From Nereocystis luetkeana (Eukaryota > Sar > Phaeophyceae > Laminariales > Laminariaceae), in NCBI GenBank assembly GCA_031213475.1, contig JARUPZ010000018.1, forward strand, positions 7,700,406 through 7,764,405: 64,000 bases of DNA, written 5' to 3'. The translations under genes were made by a program, and so were the position numbers. Each line of letters starts with the position of its first letter. The stretch's first letter is position 1. Under the pieces are notes generated by a model that was not told where the DNA came from, searched no databases, and saw only the letters and a program-made list of their open reading frames with translations. This document shows positions 22,610-33,221 of this stretch, one piece after another.

Positions 22610-22760
22610 ATAGATCGTAACCTGCCGTTGTAATATGTGGTGGAGGATCTATCTGTGCTGTACAGATCCAAGCCAGGAAACTTGTCCTCCACCAGTCGAT
22701 CGTGCAGATTGTGCGACTCCCACCCAGCGACGGCAAGAGCTGTAAGAGCCTACAGATCAG
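22610..22760 (+). repeat. Dispersed repeat (CTGCCGT / ACAGATCCAA family)
   Basis: Shares TACAGATCCAAGCCAGGAAA and GCGACTCCCACCCAGC with 18590-18650, and CCTGCCGT with 10750 and 33405. Confidence 0.6.
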
Positions 22761-23124
22761 GGACCTGTCTGTCGTGAATGATCTAGATCGTGCAGAGGGG
22801 GAATCGGTGTGTGGAATGATTTTTGTCTTGGAAAGCTTTCAGCGACGAGGCCTTCCCGTACGAGTATATACATGGACGCGGACGCGGCGCTTACACCTGT
22901 TACCAGTACAGGCCCAGGAATGTCGAATGACCCATTGATATTATGAACCGTCAGGGCCGCGCTAGTAATTTTTTTATCAAGAAATCGTGCTCATGGGCGA
23001 GCCTTACTTAGTACACGACATTGTACCTGGTAAAGCTTGATCGTGAATTCTCCGAGGTGTGGAATGTTCGTTGTGTACCCCCCCCCCCCCCCCCCCCCCC
23101 CCTCCTGGAAATTCAAATTTAATC

Positions 23125-23352
23125 ATCGAAGCGGTCATTCATATGCAAGCCCGCCTCACAAAGCGGTTCTTAGTATATAGGACGCAGCTCACCCTTATTG
23201 CGACTCGCCGGACACCTCACGTTTCGCTTCGCGCTTGGTGCAAACAATGCCTGCCTGGTCGGTGGAAGCCCGGCGTGCTCCGTCCCGGCATTGTAGGGAT
23301 GCAGGGGTCTATGGTCATCTATACGACTACGGCCATGCATGATAATGAGTAC
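23125..23352 (+). mobile_element. RF-A 3' fragment
   Basis: CAAGCCCGCCTCAC to GATAATGAGTACATCCCC. A second long C run (23078-23102) precedes it. Confidence 0.82.
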
Positions 23353-23696
23353 ATCCCCGTCCCCCTCCTGTACCCCCCCCGTCCCCCTCCTGTTTTTGAG
23401 TTTTTTTTCTCGGGATTTCGTCCCGACCTAGGGTGTGTGTGTCACCTTGCGTGTTGTTAGTCATATTTGGTGTTACACTGGGGCCAATACGTTCGACGCC
23501 TAGAATGAACAACACCGACAAATTAAAATTATGGAAGAACGTCGCCGACAAGTCTAAATCGGAGGAAACCAAAAGATGGAAGCTACCTCTCGTTTCCCGG
23601 AGTCTTGACGCCGCGTGTATCCAGCAGTTACTAATGCGCCGTTTGTCTTTGGGCCTCCGTCCCCCTTGTCTCCCCTCCCTCCCCCCCTCCCGCCAG

Positions 23697-23843
23697 CAAC
23701 AAGCCTACGGATACGGGTACTCCCAGCAGCACTACCACGACCCTGTGGCAGCGGCTGCGATGGCGTCGGCGGCGGCAGCGGCGGAGGCGGCGGCGAAGGC
23801 CAGGGCTGCCGATGAGGCTGCTGCGGCTGAGCAAAAGCGGCAG
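23697..23843 (+). CDS. SBNO: SBNO exon 4: Gln/Tyr then Ala-rich helix
   Basis: The 49 codons follow a C/T-rich tract and acceptor CCGCCAG and end at donor CAG|GTGTGT, phase 0. The protein segment starts QQAYGYGYSQQHYHDP and becomes an Ala/Glu/Lys helix ending AEQKRQ. It joins in phase to the acidic start of the next exon (EEEEGFDD). In animal and plant relatives an acidic patch likewise precedes the first conserved block, which supports the position. The composition is too biased for homology on its own. Confidence 0.6.
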
Positions 23844-24057
23844 GTGTGTTGTGTCTGCTGGGAACATATTCGTGTATACCTTGGTACCAACTTCGTACCA
23901 GGTATGATACGTGAAATTTTTGCTGTAAAGCCCTGACAATTTTGGTGGCTGTCTTTGCTGTTCGGCCGCTTGCCGATGATGACGCCCGCCCCCCCCCCCC
24001 CCCCCCCCCCTCCCCCTCATGATTCGCCGCCGGGCTATATATGAAAACCGAACGCAG

Positions 24058-24219
24058 GAGGAAGAGGAGGGATTCGATGACGCTGTTGACGACGTTTCTT
24101 ACACGGTGTACCGACCCAAGAAGCTAGACCTGGGTATCCCGCACCCGGATCCCGTCGTTGAAAACACGTCCATGGCCGCCGTGGAACCGCCGGAGCTGTG
24201 GTACAGGCTCAAGCTGCAG
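24058..24219 (+). CDS. SBNO: SBNO exon 5: conserved pre-ATPase block
   Basis: The 54 codons span acceptor CGAACGCAG to donor CAG|GTCTGT, phase 0. After an acidic start the segment reads ...YRPKKLDLGIPHPDPVVE followed by EPPELWYRLKLQ. This matches the family block just ahead of the ATPase (pattern: HPD.VVET.SL..V.PP...Y.L.L). It is the first exon I would assign to strawberry notch on sequence alone. A 30-nt C run lies about 40 nt before the acceptor, and a G run begins 12 nt after the donor. Confidence 0.85.
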
Positions 24220-24600
24220 GTCTGTTATGTGTGGGGGGGGGGGGAGGGGTGGGGGTTGGTGGAGTGGGGGTGGTGGTGGGGAGGGTGGGTGTGGCGGGGG
24301 ATGTGGTGTTGGTGTTGGTGTTGGTTTTGATTTTGTTGTAGCGCTGGCGTTGATGTTGATGTTGATGGTTCTAGTGGCGGTGGTGTTGGAGATATTTGCG
24401 CTGGTGTTGGGGTTGGTATCGGTCGTATTGTTGGTGTTGGTGGTTGTGGTGTACCAGGTAGATGTTTATTGGTGTTTGGTTGGTGTTGGTGGTGTTGGCG
24501 TCGGTGTTGGCGTCGGTGTTGGTGGTGATGGTGGTGATGGAGGTGGCGGTGTTGTTGTTGTTTCGTCGACGGTGGTTGTTGCGCGGGTGTCGGGATTAAC
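24220..24600 (+). repeat. GTTGGT-rich simple repeat
   Basis: Long (GGTGTT)n / (TGTTGG)n tract starting with a G run right after the donor at 24219. Open on several frames only because of its composition. Confidence 0.85.
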
Positions 24601-25235
24601 AAGCAGTAGTGGTGTGAATGCGTATACCTGGTACAGTAAGTTTGTGGTATTGATAAGTGTTCTCTGAGGTCTGTTGGAATGACTGCACTGTGCATTCGCG
24701 CTGTCGGCGTGCGCTCGTCCGACACCACGGCCTTCACTTGCTTCCTTCCGACCAACACCTGCCTCGCACGCGCCGACCCCCCCCCCCACCGTGCCTACGG
24801 CTGTGCGGAAATAAGTGACGGGCGCCTGGAAGCGCTCATGTCACCGAGAATGGTCCACGCGCCGGGACAGACGTTAGTCTTGCGCCCTCGAGCCCAGCGC
24901 CCCCGAACCTACAGTAGCTACGGCGCTTGAGAGCTACCGCACCTCGAAGCCATCGCCCCTCGGAGCTACTGTGTCGGCCGACCAATCCGTGTCGCTGAAG
25001 AACGCCGGCCGCGGCGCTGACCCCCGTGGTTGACGCTGCTGATACGCCGTGTTTTTTTTTTGCGCCGACACGAAGGCCCTCGAAATTTCGATTGTTTGTG
25101 GTTTTGGAACATGTTTTTCTTTTTTGACGAGTTAGCACCCACGTTTCCTTCGTGTTTTGAAGAGTGGAGTTCTCTTTCAATGTCCGAAGTCTTTTTTACG
25201 ACAATCGGCAGACTCCCGACCGCAACCCATGTATT

Positions 25236-25745
25236 ATATATAGATTGGGTTGGCGTCGGTTGGCAACGCCGCTGTAAAAACATGCCGCTCACTACTTGAG
25301 CTGCCGTCGACAACCCGGGTATCGTTTTTTTTGTTTTTGTTTTTCTGGCGGTCGGTCACAGCTTGTGGTCGAGTTGGATCATTTGTGCTTAGTGGAGAGC
25401 CTTGACTCCGCACAAGGGGAATCATCGTATCACGTGCATATGGTGGGGCACCCAAGAGACAGTTCCATAGTTCTCCCATTGCTGTCTCTGGAAGTGGCCA
25501 CACCGGAAAATAAGTCAAGCCATGGAAGCTGTCACCCATGTGCAAGCCCGTCTCACAAGCAGTTGTTAGTAGGATGCTGCTCACCCTTCATGTGACTCGC
25601 CGAACACCTCACGTTACGCTTCGCGCTTGGTGCAAGCAATGTCTGCCTGGTCGGTGGTAACCCGACGTGCTCCGTCCCGGCATTGTAGGGACGCGAGGGT
25701 CTATGGCCGTACGACTACGGCCATGCATGATATCGAGTACACCCC
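25236..25745 (+). mobile_element. RF-A repeat, full-length copy 1
   Basis: RF-A is a SINE-like family of about 500-550 bp. It starts near GGGTTGGCGTCGGTTGGCAA, has a T-rich tract, then a conserved 3' part (CAAGCCCG...CCGACGTGCTCCGTCCCGGC, ACGACTACGGCCATGCATGA), and ends GAGTAC plus a C-rich tail. This copy is followed by a partial second 3' end (25760-25800). The C-tail is the polypyrimidine tract of the SBNO Walker A exon. Confidence 0.85.
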
Positions 25746-25843
25746 ATCTCCTCCCGCCCCCTATCGTTATACGACTACGACCATGCATGACATGGCTCCA
25801 CCCCCCGTCCCCCCCCCCCCCCCCATCCCTCGTTCGCGAGCAG

Positions 25844-25987
25844 GACCTCAAGGGAGAATTCGACGTGGTGAGGTCGGGAAAGCTGTCCTCGCTCCAGCTC
25901 GAAGCCGTCGCTTACGCTTGTCAGACGCACGAGACCCGCCTCCCCGATGGAAGCCGCGCGGGGTTCTTCATCGGAGACGGCGCAGGG
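25844..25987 (+). CDS. SBNO: SBNO exon 6: Q-like segment and first half of Walker A
   Basis: The 48 codons run from acceptor GCGAGCAG to donor GGG|GTGAGA, phase 0. It contains [17 protein letters not shown], the Gln-containing segment of the SBNO AAA-type ATPase domain, and then [11 protein letters not shown], the start of the P-loop. The intron splits the P-loop between GAG and VGKG, which are restored exactly when joined to the exon at 26882. Immediately upstream is a full-length RF-A repeat whose C-tail forms the polypyrimidine tract. Confidence 0.92.
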
Positions 25988-26333
25988 GTGAGAGTCGAGA
26001 CGGAGTGATAAGGGCGGCACTCGATATGCCTACACCACTAAGCGGGGAGCAGGGTTTCGAATGGGATCAGATCCGGGTGGGATCGGGTGCCAGGCGGTGT
26101 GTATATATACGTAAGAGTCTGTCGTGGTTGTCTTCGCCACCGTCATCGTCATCGTCTCGCTTTCCTGTTAGTAGCTACAGTAGGTAGACCCGTGCCGCAG
26201 TTTTTCCTTGTTTCGGTCTGGGTTTCTGCGGAGGATATCCCCCGGTCAGCGTCGCGCGCCGCCGCCCGCCTAGTGGTGCTTGCTTCCTGCCACACCCCCC
26301 TCCCCCTATCCCTATTATGTACCTGGTACCAGG

Positions 26334-26832
26334 TATAGGTTGGGTTGGCGTCGGTTGGCAACGACACTGTCAAACATGCCGCTCACTGCTTGAGCTAGGC
26401 TATCAGGGTACCATTTTTGTTTTTATTGTGGGGCGGTCTCCCACAGCTGGTTGTCGAGTTGTAGATCATTTGTGCGAGGTAAATGACCTTTAGCACAAGT
26501 GGGAATAAGCGTATCACGTAGTGTTCAAGGTAAGCCACCCACGAGGCAGTTGCATAGTAAAGCCATTACTGCCTTTGGAAGTGGCCGCACCAGAAAAACA
26601 ATCAATTAATTAGCGCTGTCATCCATATGCAAGAAAATCCACCTCAAAAGCGGCTCTTAGTAGGATGCAGCTCACCCTTCATGCGACTCACCCAACACCT
26701 CACGGCGCTTCGCGCTTGGTGCGAACAATGTCTCCCTGGTCGGTGAACACCCGACGTGCTCCGTCCCGGCATTGTAGGGATGCGAGGGTCTATTGTCACA
26801 CGACTACGGCCATACACGATAATGAGTACTCC
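26334..26832 (+). mobile_element. RF-A repeat, full-length copy 2
   Basis: Collinear with copy 1 from GGTTGGGTTGGCGTCGGTTG to GATAATGAGTACTCCCCCCC. It occupies more than half of the intron between the two halves of Walker A and ends 50 bp before the acceptor. Confidence 0.85.
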
Positions 26833-26881
26833 CCCCCGCCCCCTCCCCTTATCCCGCACTCCACCCTTCCCCCGAGGACAG

Positions 26882-27625
26882 GTGGGTAAAGGTCGCCAGC
26901 TGGCGGGGCTGATGCTCGAAAATTTCCTGCACGGCAGGCGGAAGCACGTGTGGATCAGCGTCGGCAACGACCTCGCGTTCGACGCACGCAGGGACCTTGA
27001 CGACCTCGGCTGCGGCGACCCGCACGGGTCATCCTCTTCGGGCTCCGACTCCGAATCGGGTTCCGGGTCGGATTCCGAATCGGAGGCTGAATTGGAGTCC
27101 GAACCGGAGTCCAAATCAGGGTCCAGAGCGGGGTCCAAAGCGGGGTCCAAATCGGGGTCCAAAGCGGGGTCTAAATCGGGGGCCAAATCGGCATCCGAAT
27201 CGGGTTCCGATTCGGGGTCCGATTCGGGGTCCGATTCAGAAACTGCATCGGTTGTTTCCGGGTCGCGCAGCAAGAAGAAAGGGGACGGTAGCGGTGGTGG
27301 GAAAGGGGGGCTGTCCGACCGCCCCAAGCGGTCCGGGAAGAGTGGGGGCTCTGACTCTGTCGGGCTCAAGGTGAAGCGGGAGTTGGTGGAGAAGGGGGTG
27401 GGAGCGGAGGAAGAGGGGGAGGAGGAGGAGGATGCCGCGGGAAAAGGAAAAGGAAAGGGGAAAGGTCTCCGCAAGCTTTCGGCGGCGGTGGCGGCAGCGG
27501 GAGAGGGGGAGGGGGGGAGGGGGGCGAGCGGAGAGGGCGGTCAACGCGGTCTACGCGGTCTACGCGGTCTTCGAGCGGCGCAAGCGCGGAGGAGGAAAAG
27601 GAGGGGGGGGGAGGGGGGGGGGGGG
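26882..27625 (+). CDS. SBNO: SBNO exon 7: Walker A Lys, ATPase segment, then long Ser/acidic/Lys insertion
   Basis: It opens with [16 protein letters not shown] and [20 protein letters not shown], the second half of Walker A and the following family block (catalytic Lys in GKG). From about residue 50 the family sequence gives way to Ser/Asp/Glu repeats (SGSDSES, then KSGS/KAGS units), then VKRELVEK, then Lys/Gly-rich sequence. The normal continuation of the ATPase (the motif Ia region) is absent. The reading frame stays open to about 27.78 kb. I place the end at donor GGG|GTGAGG; an alternative donor is AAG|GTGAAG at 27369/27370. The CDS sits just before an assembly gap, so its 3' limit is uncertain. 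Confidence 0.8.
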
Positions 27626-27903
27626 GTGAGGGGTCCGCGGCCACTCGACAGGTGCGCCGCAGTACGAGAAACGCCCCCGTGCACACCGGCGCCGGCGCTG
27701 TTTGATAAGAAGGCCAGGGGTTCTCGGGGGCGTGAAAAAGGAGCTTGTGGAAGAGGCGGAGGAGAAGGAGGAGGGGGGGAGGCGTAGTAGTAGGCGGGGG
27801 AAGGGAGGAGCGGAGAAGTTGGGGAAGGAAGGGGGCAGGGAGGGGAAGGAGGGAGGCAGGGAGGGGAAGGGGGGAGGGGGAGGGGGGGGAGTGCTGCGGG
27901 CGA
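27626..27903 (+). other. Purine-rich, exon-like stretch running into the gap
   Basis: A second open purine-rich stretch lies in another frame. It encodes Lys/Glu/Gly-rich sequence including [15 protein letters not shown], closely resembling VKRELVEK in the preceding exon. No convincing acceptor restores phase: the candidate CGCCGCAG|TACGAG at 27662/27663 lacks a pyrimidine tract and would need the earlier donor. It may be a further low-complexity exon or a collapsed local duplication at the contig edge. Confidence 0.35.
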
Positions 27904-28003
27904 NNNNNNNNNNNNNNNNNNNNNNNNNNNNNNNNNNNNNNNNNNNNNNNNNNNNNNNNNNNNNNNNNNNNNNNNNNNNNNNNNNNNNNNNNNNNNNNNN
28001 NNN
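27904..28003. other. Assembly gap of 100 N
   Basis: Exactly one hundred N, the usual placeholder for a gap of unknown size. The left flank is purine-rich low-complexity DNA. The right flank is a LINE reverse-transcriptase fragment on the - strand that is cut by the gap. The SBNO exons expected here (ATPase motifs Ia to III, including DECH) are missing from the window. Confidence 0.95.
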
Positions 28004-28240
28004 ATTTCAACTTTCTCATGTCCCTGTTTGTCTTGAGTGGGTGCATTCCCAGTTCTGCTGTTAATACTGTATTACTAGTCGTACTTGAGCATCTTCGGAT
28101 TTTTTAGCTGCTGTCATCTGTACTATTTCCAACTGTTTTACGAGTTTCGCATTCCCTTCCCATACTTCTCCTGCATATACTAGCGTTGGTACTATCACAT
28201 TCATCAGGATACATCTCTTAATCCTGGTGTCAAGATCAGG
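28004..28240 (-). mobile_element. LINE reverse-transcriptase C-terminal fragment
   Basis: Read on the - strand, this stretch encodes the region after the catalytic core of a non-LTR reverse transcriptase: RIKRCILMNVIVPTLVYAGE, W, then a helix, then ELGMHPLKTN and MRKLK, in shifted frames. The pattern ILxxxIVPTLxYxxExW followed by ELGxxPLxxxR is typical of LINE proteins. It is truncated by the assembly gap on one side and by a G run on the other, and is broken by at least one frameshift. It is the only upstream piece of the LINE family in the window and probably belongs with the 3' fragment at 62014. Confidence 0.75.
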
Positions 28241-28429
28241 CGGGGGGGGGGGGGGGGAGGGGGGCTATTGCAGTTTGTTTCATTTTTCCGAGTTGAGCTT
28301 GGCCGATGTCGTTCTAGTCACACATTGATAGGACGCTTTTCTCGGTGCGCTTGTATGCGCTTGTTCTGGCGCTCCGTGCTCGAGCTCGAGGTCGATAATT
28401 TTTGCATACCAGGTATTCCCCGGAGAACG

Positions 28430-28690
28430 TTTGGTACACTCGATACTATTGATTGCGAAAAAAACGATCGTTATCCTAGGAGGTAGATGTCGGTCACGAA
28501 AGGCAGAAGCAGGAACTGGATAAGGTGGGCCTACGAGTGTGTATAAACGCATGGGGGGGACAAAACGTGATGAGCGCTCAAAGGTTAGGGGTGTCTCTGT
28601 AAGGAGTGAGAACGGCGCTTGGTCTCGAAAGGGATGGGCTGCGTGGTCGGTGGTCAAAGGACTCGAGGCAAGCAACAAATGAGTACGCCC
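28430..28690 (+). mobile_element. LINE 3'-end fragment
   Basis: Matches the LINE copy at 62014-62455 from the segment around TTTGGTACACT to the terminal AACAAATGAGTAC, with substitutions and indels. The terminal AC is followed by a C-rich tract. It lies upstream of the acceptor candidate at 28860. The reading frame is broken. Confidence 0.7.
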
Positions 28691-28785
28691 CCCCCCTTGC
28701 CCCCGCACCCCCCCACCCTTCCCCCGGCTGCGTGGCTACCCGGGCAGGCATTCCCCGGTTGATGGCGCTCTCGCGCGCTCTCTAC

Positions 28786-28816
<31 letters not shown>

Positions 28817-29037
28817 GCGCGCGCGCGCGCTCACGCCTCCCACCTTTCCTTCTTCCCCAGCTACCTACATACCCACCCAATGTCACAAAGGCGTATATAT
28901 ATAATCTGGTGACGAATGTAAAAACATCAGTTGACCCTGGTGCTCTTTTCCGTCTGTGTTTCGCGCTTATTCTCGGGGTCCTTGGTGCTGTGGGGGGCGT
29001 GGCGCTTTCGGTAACGCGGCGTGATTCGGCTGCACAG

Positions 29038-29076
29038 AAGGAGGAACTCAGCAAGAAGGAGCGCCAGAAGCTCGAG
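29038..29076 (+). CDS. Possible SBNO mini-exon (charged helix)
   Basis: Thirteen codons (KEELSKKERQKLE) sit between acceptor GGCTGCACAG and a good donor GAG|GTGGGT, phase 0 both ends. The peptide is a short charged helix of the type found in linkers of this protein. The exon could extend upstream, since the frame is open back to about 28.87 kb. No family residue is recognisable, so this call rests only on splice signals and composition. Confidence 0.35.
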
Positions 29077-29510
29077 GTGGGTGCCTTGTTTACTTTGTTG
29101 GGTGGGATGGGTTGGGGCCGGGACGGGTCGGGTCAAAAAGGAGGGGGCAGGGTGTGGTAAGGAGCTCGCACGGCTCGGTGCAGAAGCATGTGGGGGGGGG
29201 GTGGGATGGAGGGGAGTGGGGTCGGTGAGATGGGTAGGGTTGGATCAGGCGGGTGGGTGGGGCCGGGTACGAAAGGATAGGGCAGGGTGTGTGTAAGACT
29301 GGCCGCACGGCTCGGTGCTTCTTTTCCCTGTTTCTGAGGGTTTCACGGGCTCCGTGACCATAAATCGAACTCTTACCCTCACCGCGTGTTTTGTTGTCGC
29401 GGTTGAACGTATCACGAGCAGCGGACGTTTTTTTTTTTGGGGGGGGGGGGGGGGCTTTTTTGTTTTCAGTTTTATGGAATTGTTGGTGGACGGGGGGAGA
29501 AAATGACTTC

Positions 29511-29882
29511 TCTCTCTCTCTCTCTTTTTTTTTCATCATCACTTTAACTTCCCAGCCTAACTTGTAGGAGGGTTTTACCCTCAGCGATCTTCTTCTGGAC
29601 ACGCCGTGGTCACAGGTTGTCGTCCCTTCTCCCCCCCCGGTACGTGCCTTTATTTTTTGTCGCGCATAGGGTTCAGCAACATTCCCCCCGCTCGTCGATT
29701 TTCATCGAATGTGGGTAGCTCACGCTCTCGCGCTTTCACCCTCATCAATGATTTTTTTTATTTGTCAAATATGCCCGAGAAAAAGTCCTTACGAGCATGC
29801 ACTCCTCGGTGAGACTCGATTGAACCCACGAATTGATCTTGATAGGCACACGGACAGCCTACCGAGCCACCGGGGACGCCGG
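29511..29882 (-). mobile_element. tRNA-derived SINE copy 2
   Basis: Same body and head as copy 1, about 80-85% similar by eye. A-box TGGCTCGGTAGG at 29858-29869. The B-box is interrupted by a few bases. The A tail is next to (GA)n at 29511-29534. It lies immediately upstream of an SBNO exon at 29923. Confidence 0.75.
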
Positions 29883-29922
29883 CTCCAACTCCCCATGTCG
29901 GTTGTTGCTCGGCCGATGGCAG

Positions 29923-30027
29923 ATGCTGCAGGACGGGTACCGAGACAAGCGTTCGTGTCGGGCCGGGGTGGAGAAGAAAGGAATGTACAAGGAGAAGAGC
30001 GAGCATGACGTCATCGACTTCGCGGAG
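29923..30027 (+). CDS. Probable SBNO linker exon
   Basis: The 35 codons run from acceptor GATGGCAG to donor GAG|GTATTG, phase 0. The peptide begins MLQDGYRDKRSCRAG and ends HDVIDFAE, a mix of basic and acidic residues. It joins in phase to the acidic exon at 31266. I do not recognise it as a family block. It begins about 40 bp downstream of the head of a tRNA-derived SINE on the - strand. Confidence 0.45.
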
Positions 30028-30268
30028 GTATTGTGACTGCTGCCGCATCACATTAGGGGCGCGCACGACCGTGGCCTTTTTTTTTCCAGCTTGGTTTTGT
30101 TCCCCCGAGCACCCGACACCGTTAAGGTTTCACCCCAAGGCGGCGTTTTTTTTGTCCCTACCTGGTATGCGATTGCCGTATACGTGGAGAGAGGGTTGAG
30201 GTCGCTCAGGATTGCGGCCGTTGTTTTCAGCTCTCGTGTCCTCGACAACGGTTTAAGGGTGTGTTTAG

Positions 30269-30358
30269 CCCTTTTAGAACCGCACTCCCATATGTGGGGA
30301 CAAAACCCTCTAATTATGAGTAGTTTGTCCCCAAAACTGGACTGGGGTCCTAAAAGGG
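30269..30358. mobile_element. MITE-1 copy
   Basis: TTAG left, TTAA right (30359-30362). It sits in an SBNO intron. Confidence 0.8.
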
Positions 30359-31265
30359 TTAAAGGTCGAACGGTGCGTATAGTTTCGGGGGTGTCTCTCG
30401 GCCAGACCCTTTCCGAAAACGCCTCCTTGCAGTCGGTGTTTTTTGCTCGGCGTCTTGTGGAGGACAGGTATATAGCGCCCGAGAAACGATCGTGTCCCTG
30501 TGCTGGGAGGGACGCACTTCTTGTGTCGTTTTTGATGACTTTGTTTCTTTGTTTTGGTCGTTGTGAATGGTTACCTGGTTAGTGACGCGGCGCTGTTCTG
30601 TTGTCATGTGGTGTGCACGGACACTGGCATGGCTTCATCAGGAACGACGCTTCTATTGGCATTTTGTTGTTGCTGTTGTCGTTGTTGTTGCTGTTGTTGT
30701 TATTGTTGTGGTTGTTGTTGTGCTGACGTTAACTCGTCGCCATGTGGCGGACAGGAAGAACAGGACAGGTTCCAATAAATACATGAAAAAGTAGAAAAAA
30801 AAATGCACACCCCAGGACAAAAAAACAAAACCCGCGTGACTTGCTATGACTCGGCTTGACCTGCTATGGTTCACTTTTGTCGTTTCCGAGGGGACCGGGC
30901 GTTTTTTTCGTAATTCTTTTTCGTGGGAATTTCTGGCAGGGGAGGGAGGTGTGCGGGCTCTTTTTGACAGAGGAGGGGAGTGTGTGTGGACTCACCCGTC
31001 CTTTTGTTAAGGGCATGAGACGTTTCTTTTTATTGGTTTTGTTTCGGAGGTTCTACATTTCTTGTCTGGCGTGCTTACCTGCTCGACAACACGACGACTT
31101 CAATGGTTGCTTGTTGTGTGATTTTTTTTTCGCGTTTTTTTTTCCGGTAAGGACCAGCTTTATCGACCTGTTGTTTGTTGTTTCCTTTCGTTTTTTTTTT
31201 TTTTCCTTGTTTTTCGTGGTTGATCGTCATTTTTCGCCGCCGGCCTGCGTTTTTGCCTTCGACAG

Positions 31266-31751
31266 GACGGCGATGATTCCGAGAAGGGTTTTGCCTCCTC
31301 GCCCCCCTCCTCCTCCTCCTCCTCCTCCTCCTCCTCCTCTTCCTCTTCGTCCTCCACCGGTGCCGGATCGGATCTCGAATCGGATTCCGATGCGGATTCC
31401 TCGGAGGAGGAATCCTCCTTTGCTTCGGACGAGAGTTCGGACGATTCCGGAAACGGCGACAGCGCTTCCTCCGACGATAGCGATGCCAGCGATGGCGACT
31501 CGGACGGTACCAAGGCGCGCAGAAGGAGGGATAAGAAGAAAGGCAAGGCGAACAAGATCAAGGACAAGAGGAAAGGGAAAGGGAAGGGGAAAGGGAAGGG
31601 GAAGGTTTCGGCGGCGGGCGGGGGGGGGGGAGTTGCAGGGGCGAGCGGAGGCGGCGGGGGCGGGGGGGCGGAGATGTGTGATGGTGATAAGGGGAAGGGG
31701 GAGGCCGGGCCTGCGGGCGGGGGGGTCGGTGCTGTCGTGGGGCCTGACGAG
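31266..31751 (+). CDS. SBNO linker exon: poly-Ser, acidic, then Lys/Gly-rich
   Basis: The 162 codons sit between acceptor TTCGACAG and donor GAG|GTGGGT, phase 0. In order: DGDDSEKGF, about 17 Ser from a TCC repeat, an Asp/Glu/Ser stretch full of casein-kinase-2-like sites, a basic stretch (KARRRRDKKKGK and KGKGKG), and a Gly-rich end. The architecture resembles the insertions in the exons at 26882, 53321 and 62593. It lies between the ATPase half and the helicase C half, where FGT1-type proteins also carry acidic and basic linkers. An earlier donor (AAG|GTTTCG) is possible. Confidence 0.6.
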
Positions 31752-32492
31752 GTGGGTGGTGGTGGTGGTGGTGGCTGTGTAGATGGTGGGTGTGGTTGCC
31801 GTGTCTGTGTTATCTCTGCATCTGTCAGTGTTTTGTTGCTCATGCAGACATCTTCGGTTGTGGGTCTCCCTTTCTTTCGTTCTTTCCTTCCGTCTTTTTT
31901 TGTTTTTGTTCTTGTTTGGTTGCCTCTTGCTTTGCTTCTGTTTGGTTTATCTCATCTGTCTCCAGCCGTTTTCTCTGGCCTCGTCTTCTCCTTCTCTTTT
32001 TCTGCCATGTCTTTCTTCCTTTCTCGCCCTCTGTCTCTTTGTCTCTCTTTGTATCCCTCTGTCCACTGTTATCTTACCTCTCTCTCCTTTTTTTTATCTC
32101 TCTTTCGTTCTTTGTCTTTCCTACATGTTCTCACTTTTACCTTTTTTTCTCACTCGCTGCCTCTTATCTCTCTTTCTCCGTCTCCCTTTGGCATCCTGGT
32201 ATCTCCCCATCTTTCCCCGTCTCGCTCTCCCACTACCGGTATGTATCTCTTGTCTCTCTGCCTGCCGCCGTCTGTCTACATATATGTCCTCTCTCTTCTG
32301 TCTCTCTCCCTCTCTACTACCGCTGTCTTATCTACCTCTGTGTCCCGTACTCCTCTCTTTGGTTCTCGTGTCATCCGTTTTGCTTACCCCTATCCTTCCC
32401 TGCTTCTTGCCTCCCCGCCTCCTCCGTCTTTTCTCTCTGCCTACCTTCCTTCTCCCCCTTGTCTGTCCTGTTCCCCGGCGAAAAAAAAGCAG
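31752..32492. other. T/C-rich intron
   Basis: Almost entirely CTCTCTTT-type pyrimidine-rich sequence. All + frames are open because purine stops are absent. Treated as an intron because a basic in-phase exon starts at 32493. Confidence 0.6.
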
Positions 32493-32588
32493 AAGGCGGC
32501 TGCGAAGCTCGCCGCCCGGGCGGCGAAAAGAGCGGCTAGGGAAGCCAAGCGCCTCGCCAAGGAGGCCGAGGACAAGAGACTGCAGGAG
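32493..32588 (+). CDS. SBNO linker exon: Ala/Lys/Arg helix
   Basis: The 32 codons encode KAAAKLAARAAKRAAREAKR followed by an acidic end and RLQE, a long single helix. Acceptor AAAAAAGCAG and donor GAG|GTTCGT, phase 0. A long T/C-rich intron precedes it. FGT1-type proteins have a helical, charged segment before NPLD, consistent with this position, but sequence identity is compositional only. Confidence 0.55.
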
Positions 32589-33120
32589 GTTCGTCCTTTT
32601 CTCTGCTCGTGATGTATTTTGTGTCTGCACCCGGCATTAAATGCGTGCAGTACCTATGTTACAGTGTGCCACCTATAGTAGGTTAGCGCCTATTTGTGAA
32701 AACTTGCGAGACACGAAATACGTAAAAGTAATAGGAGATGCGTGACCCAGCCATTTAGTCCATGGCGAGCAATGTGCAGTACGTACGAGTGTATTAAGAC
32801 ATTGAACTAAATTGGGTGACGAAGAAACTGCATGGTGTCGTACTAGATGCGGAGTAGAAATGACTTTACATGGCTTTTTTTCGGAGGGAGGGGGGGGGAG
32901 AGAGGAGGATTGCAGTTGATTAGTTTTGCAGGGGAGGGGGCACGACATGATTGCCGTGAGCGTGTGTTATATTAATACCTGGTAGTACAAAAGGCCCTTA
33001 CGGGCGGAGTTTTGGCATGAGTTGTGTTCACTCTCCGCCCCTACCAATGTGTGTCTCCTGGTTGTCTCGTTTTGGCTCCCGTTGTGTGTTATCGGACTGG
33101 ACTCAAACTAACCTCTGGGT

Positions 33121-33182
33121 GCATCTTACCAGGTACACAGCTTTTCCCGATGCATCTTACCAGGTACACAGCTTTTCCCGAT
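33121..33182 (+). repeat. Perfect 31-bp tandem duplication containing TACCAGGTA
   Basis: Two identical units starting GCATCTTACCAGGTACACAG. The duplication is recent, since no base differs. Confidence 0.95.
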
Positions 33183-33221
33183 AATTTCCCCAATTTCCCC
33201 ATTCGGTCGAGATTCGGTAAA

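Noticed and set aside
31780-32490. Long Ser/Leu/Phe-rich frames
   Set aside because: Pyrimidine-rich intron lacking purine stops. All + frames are open and none resembles a protein family.
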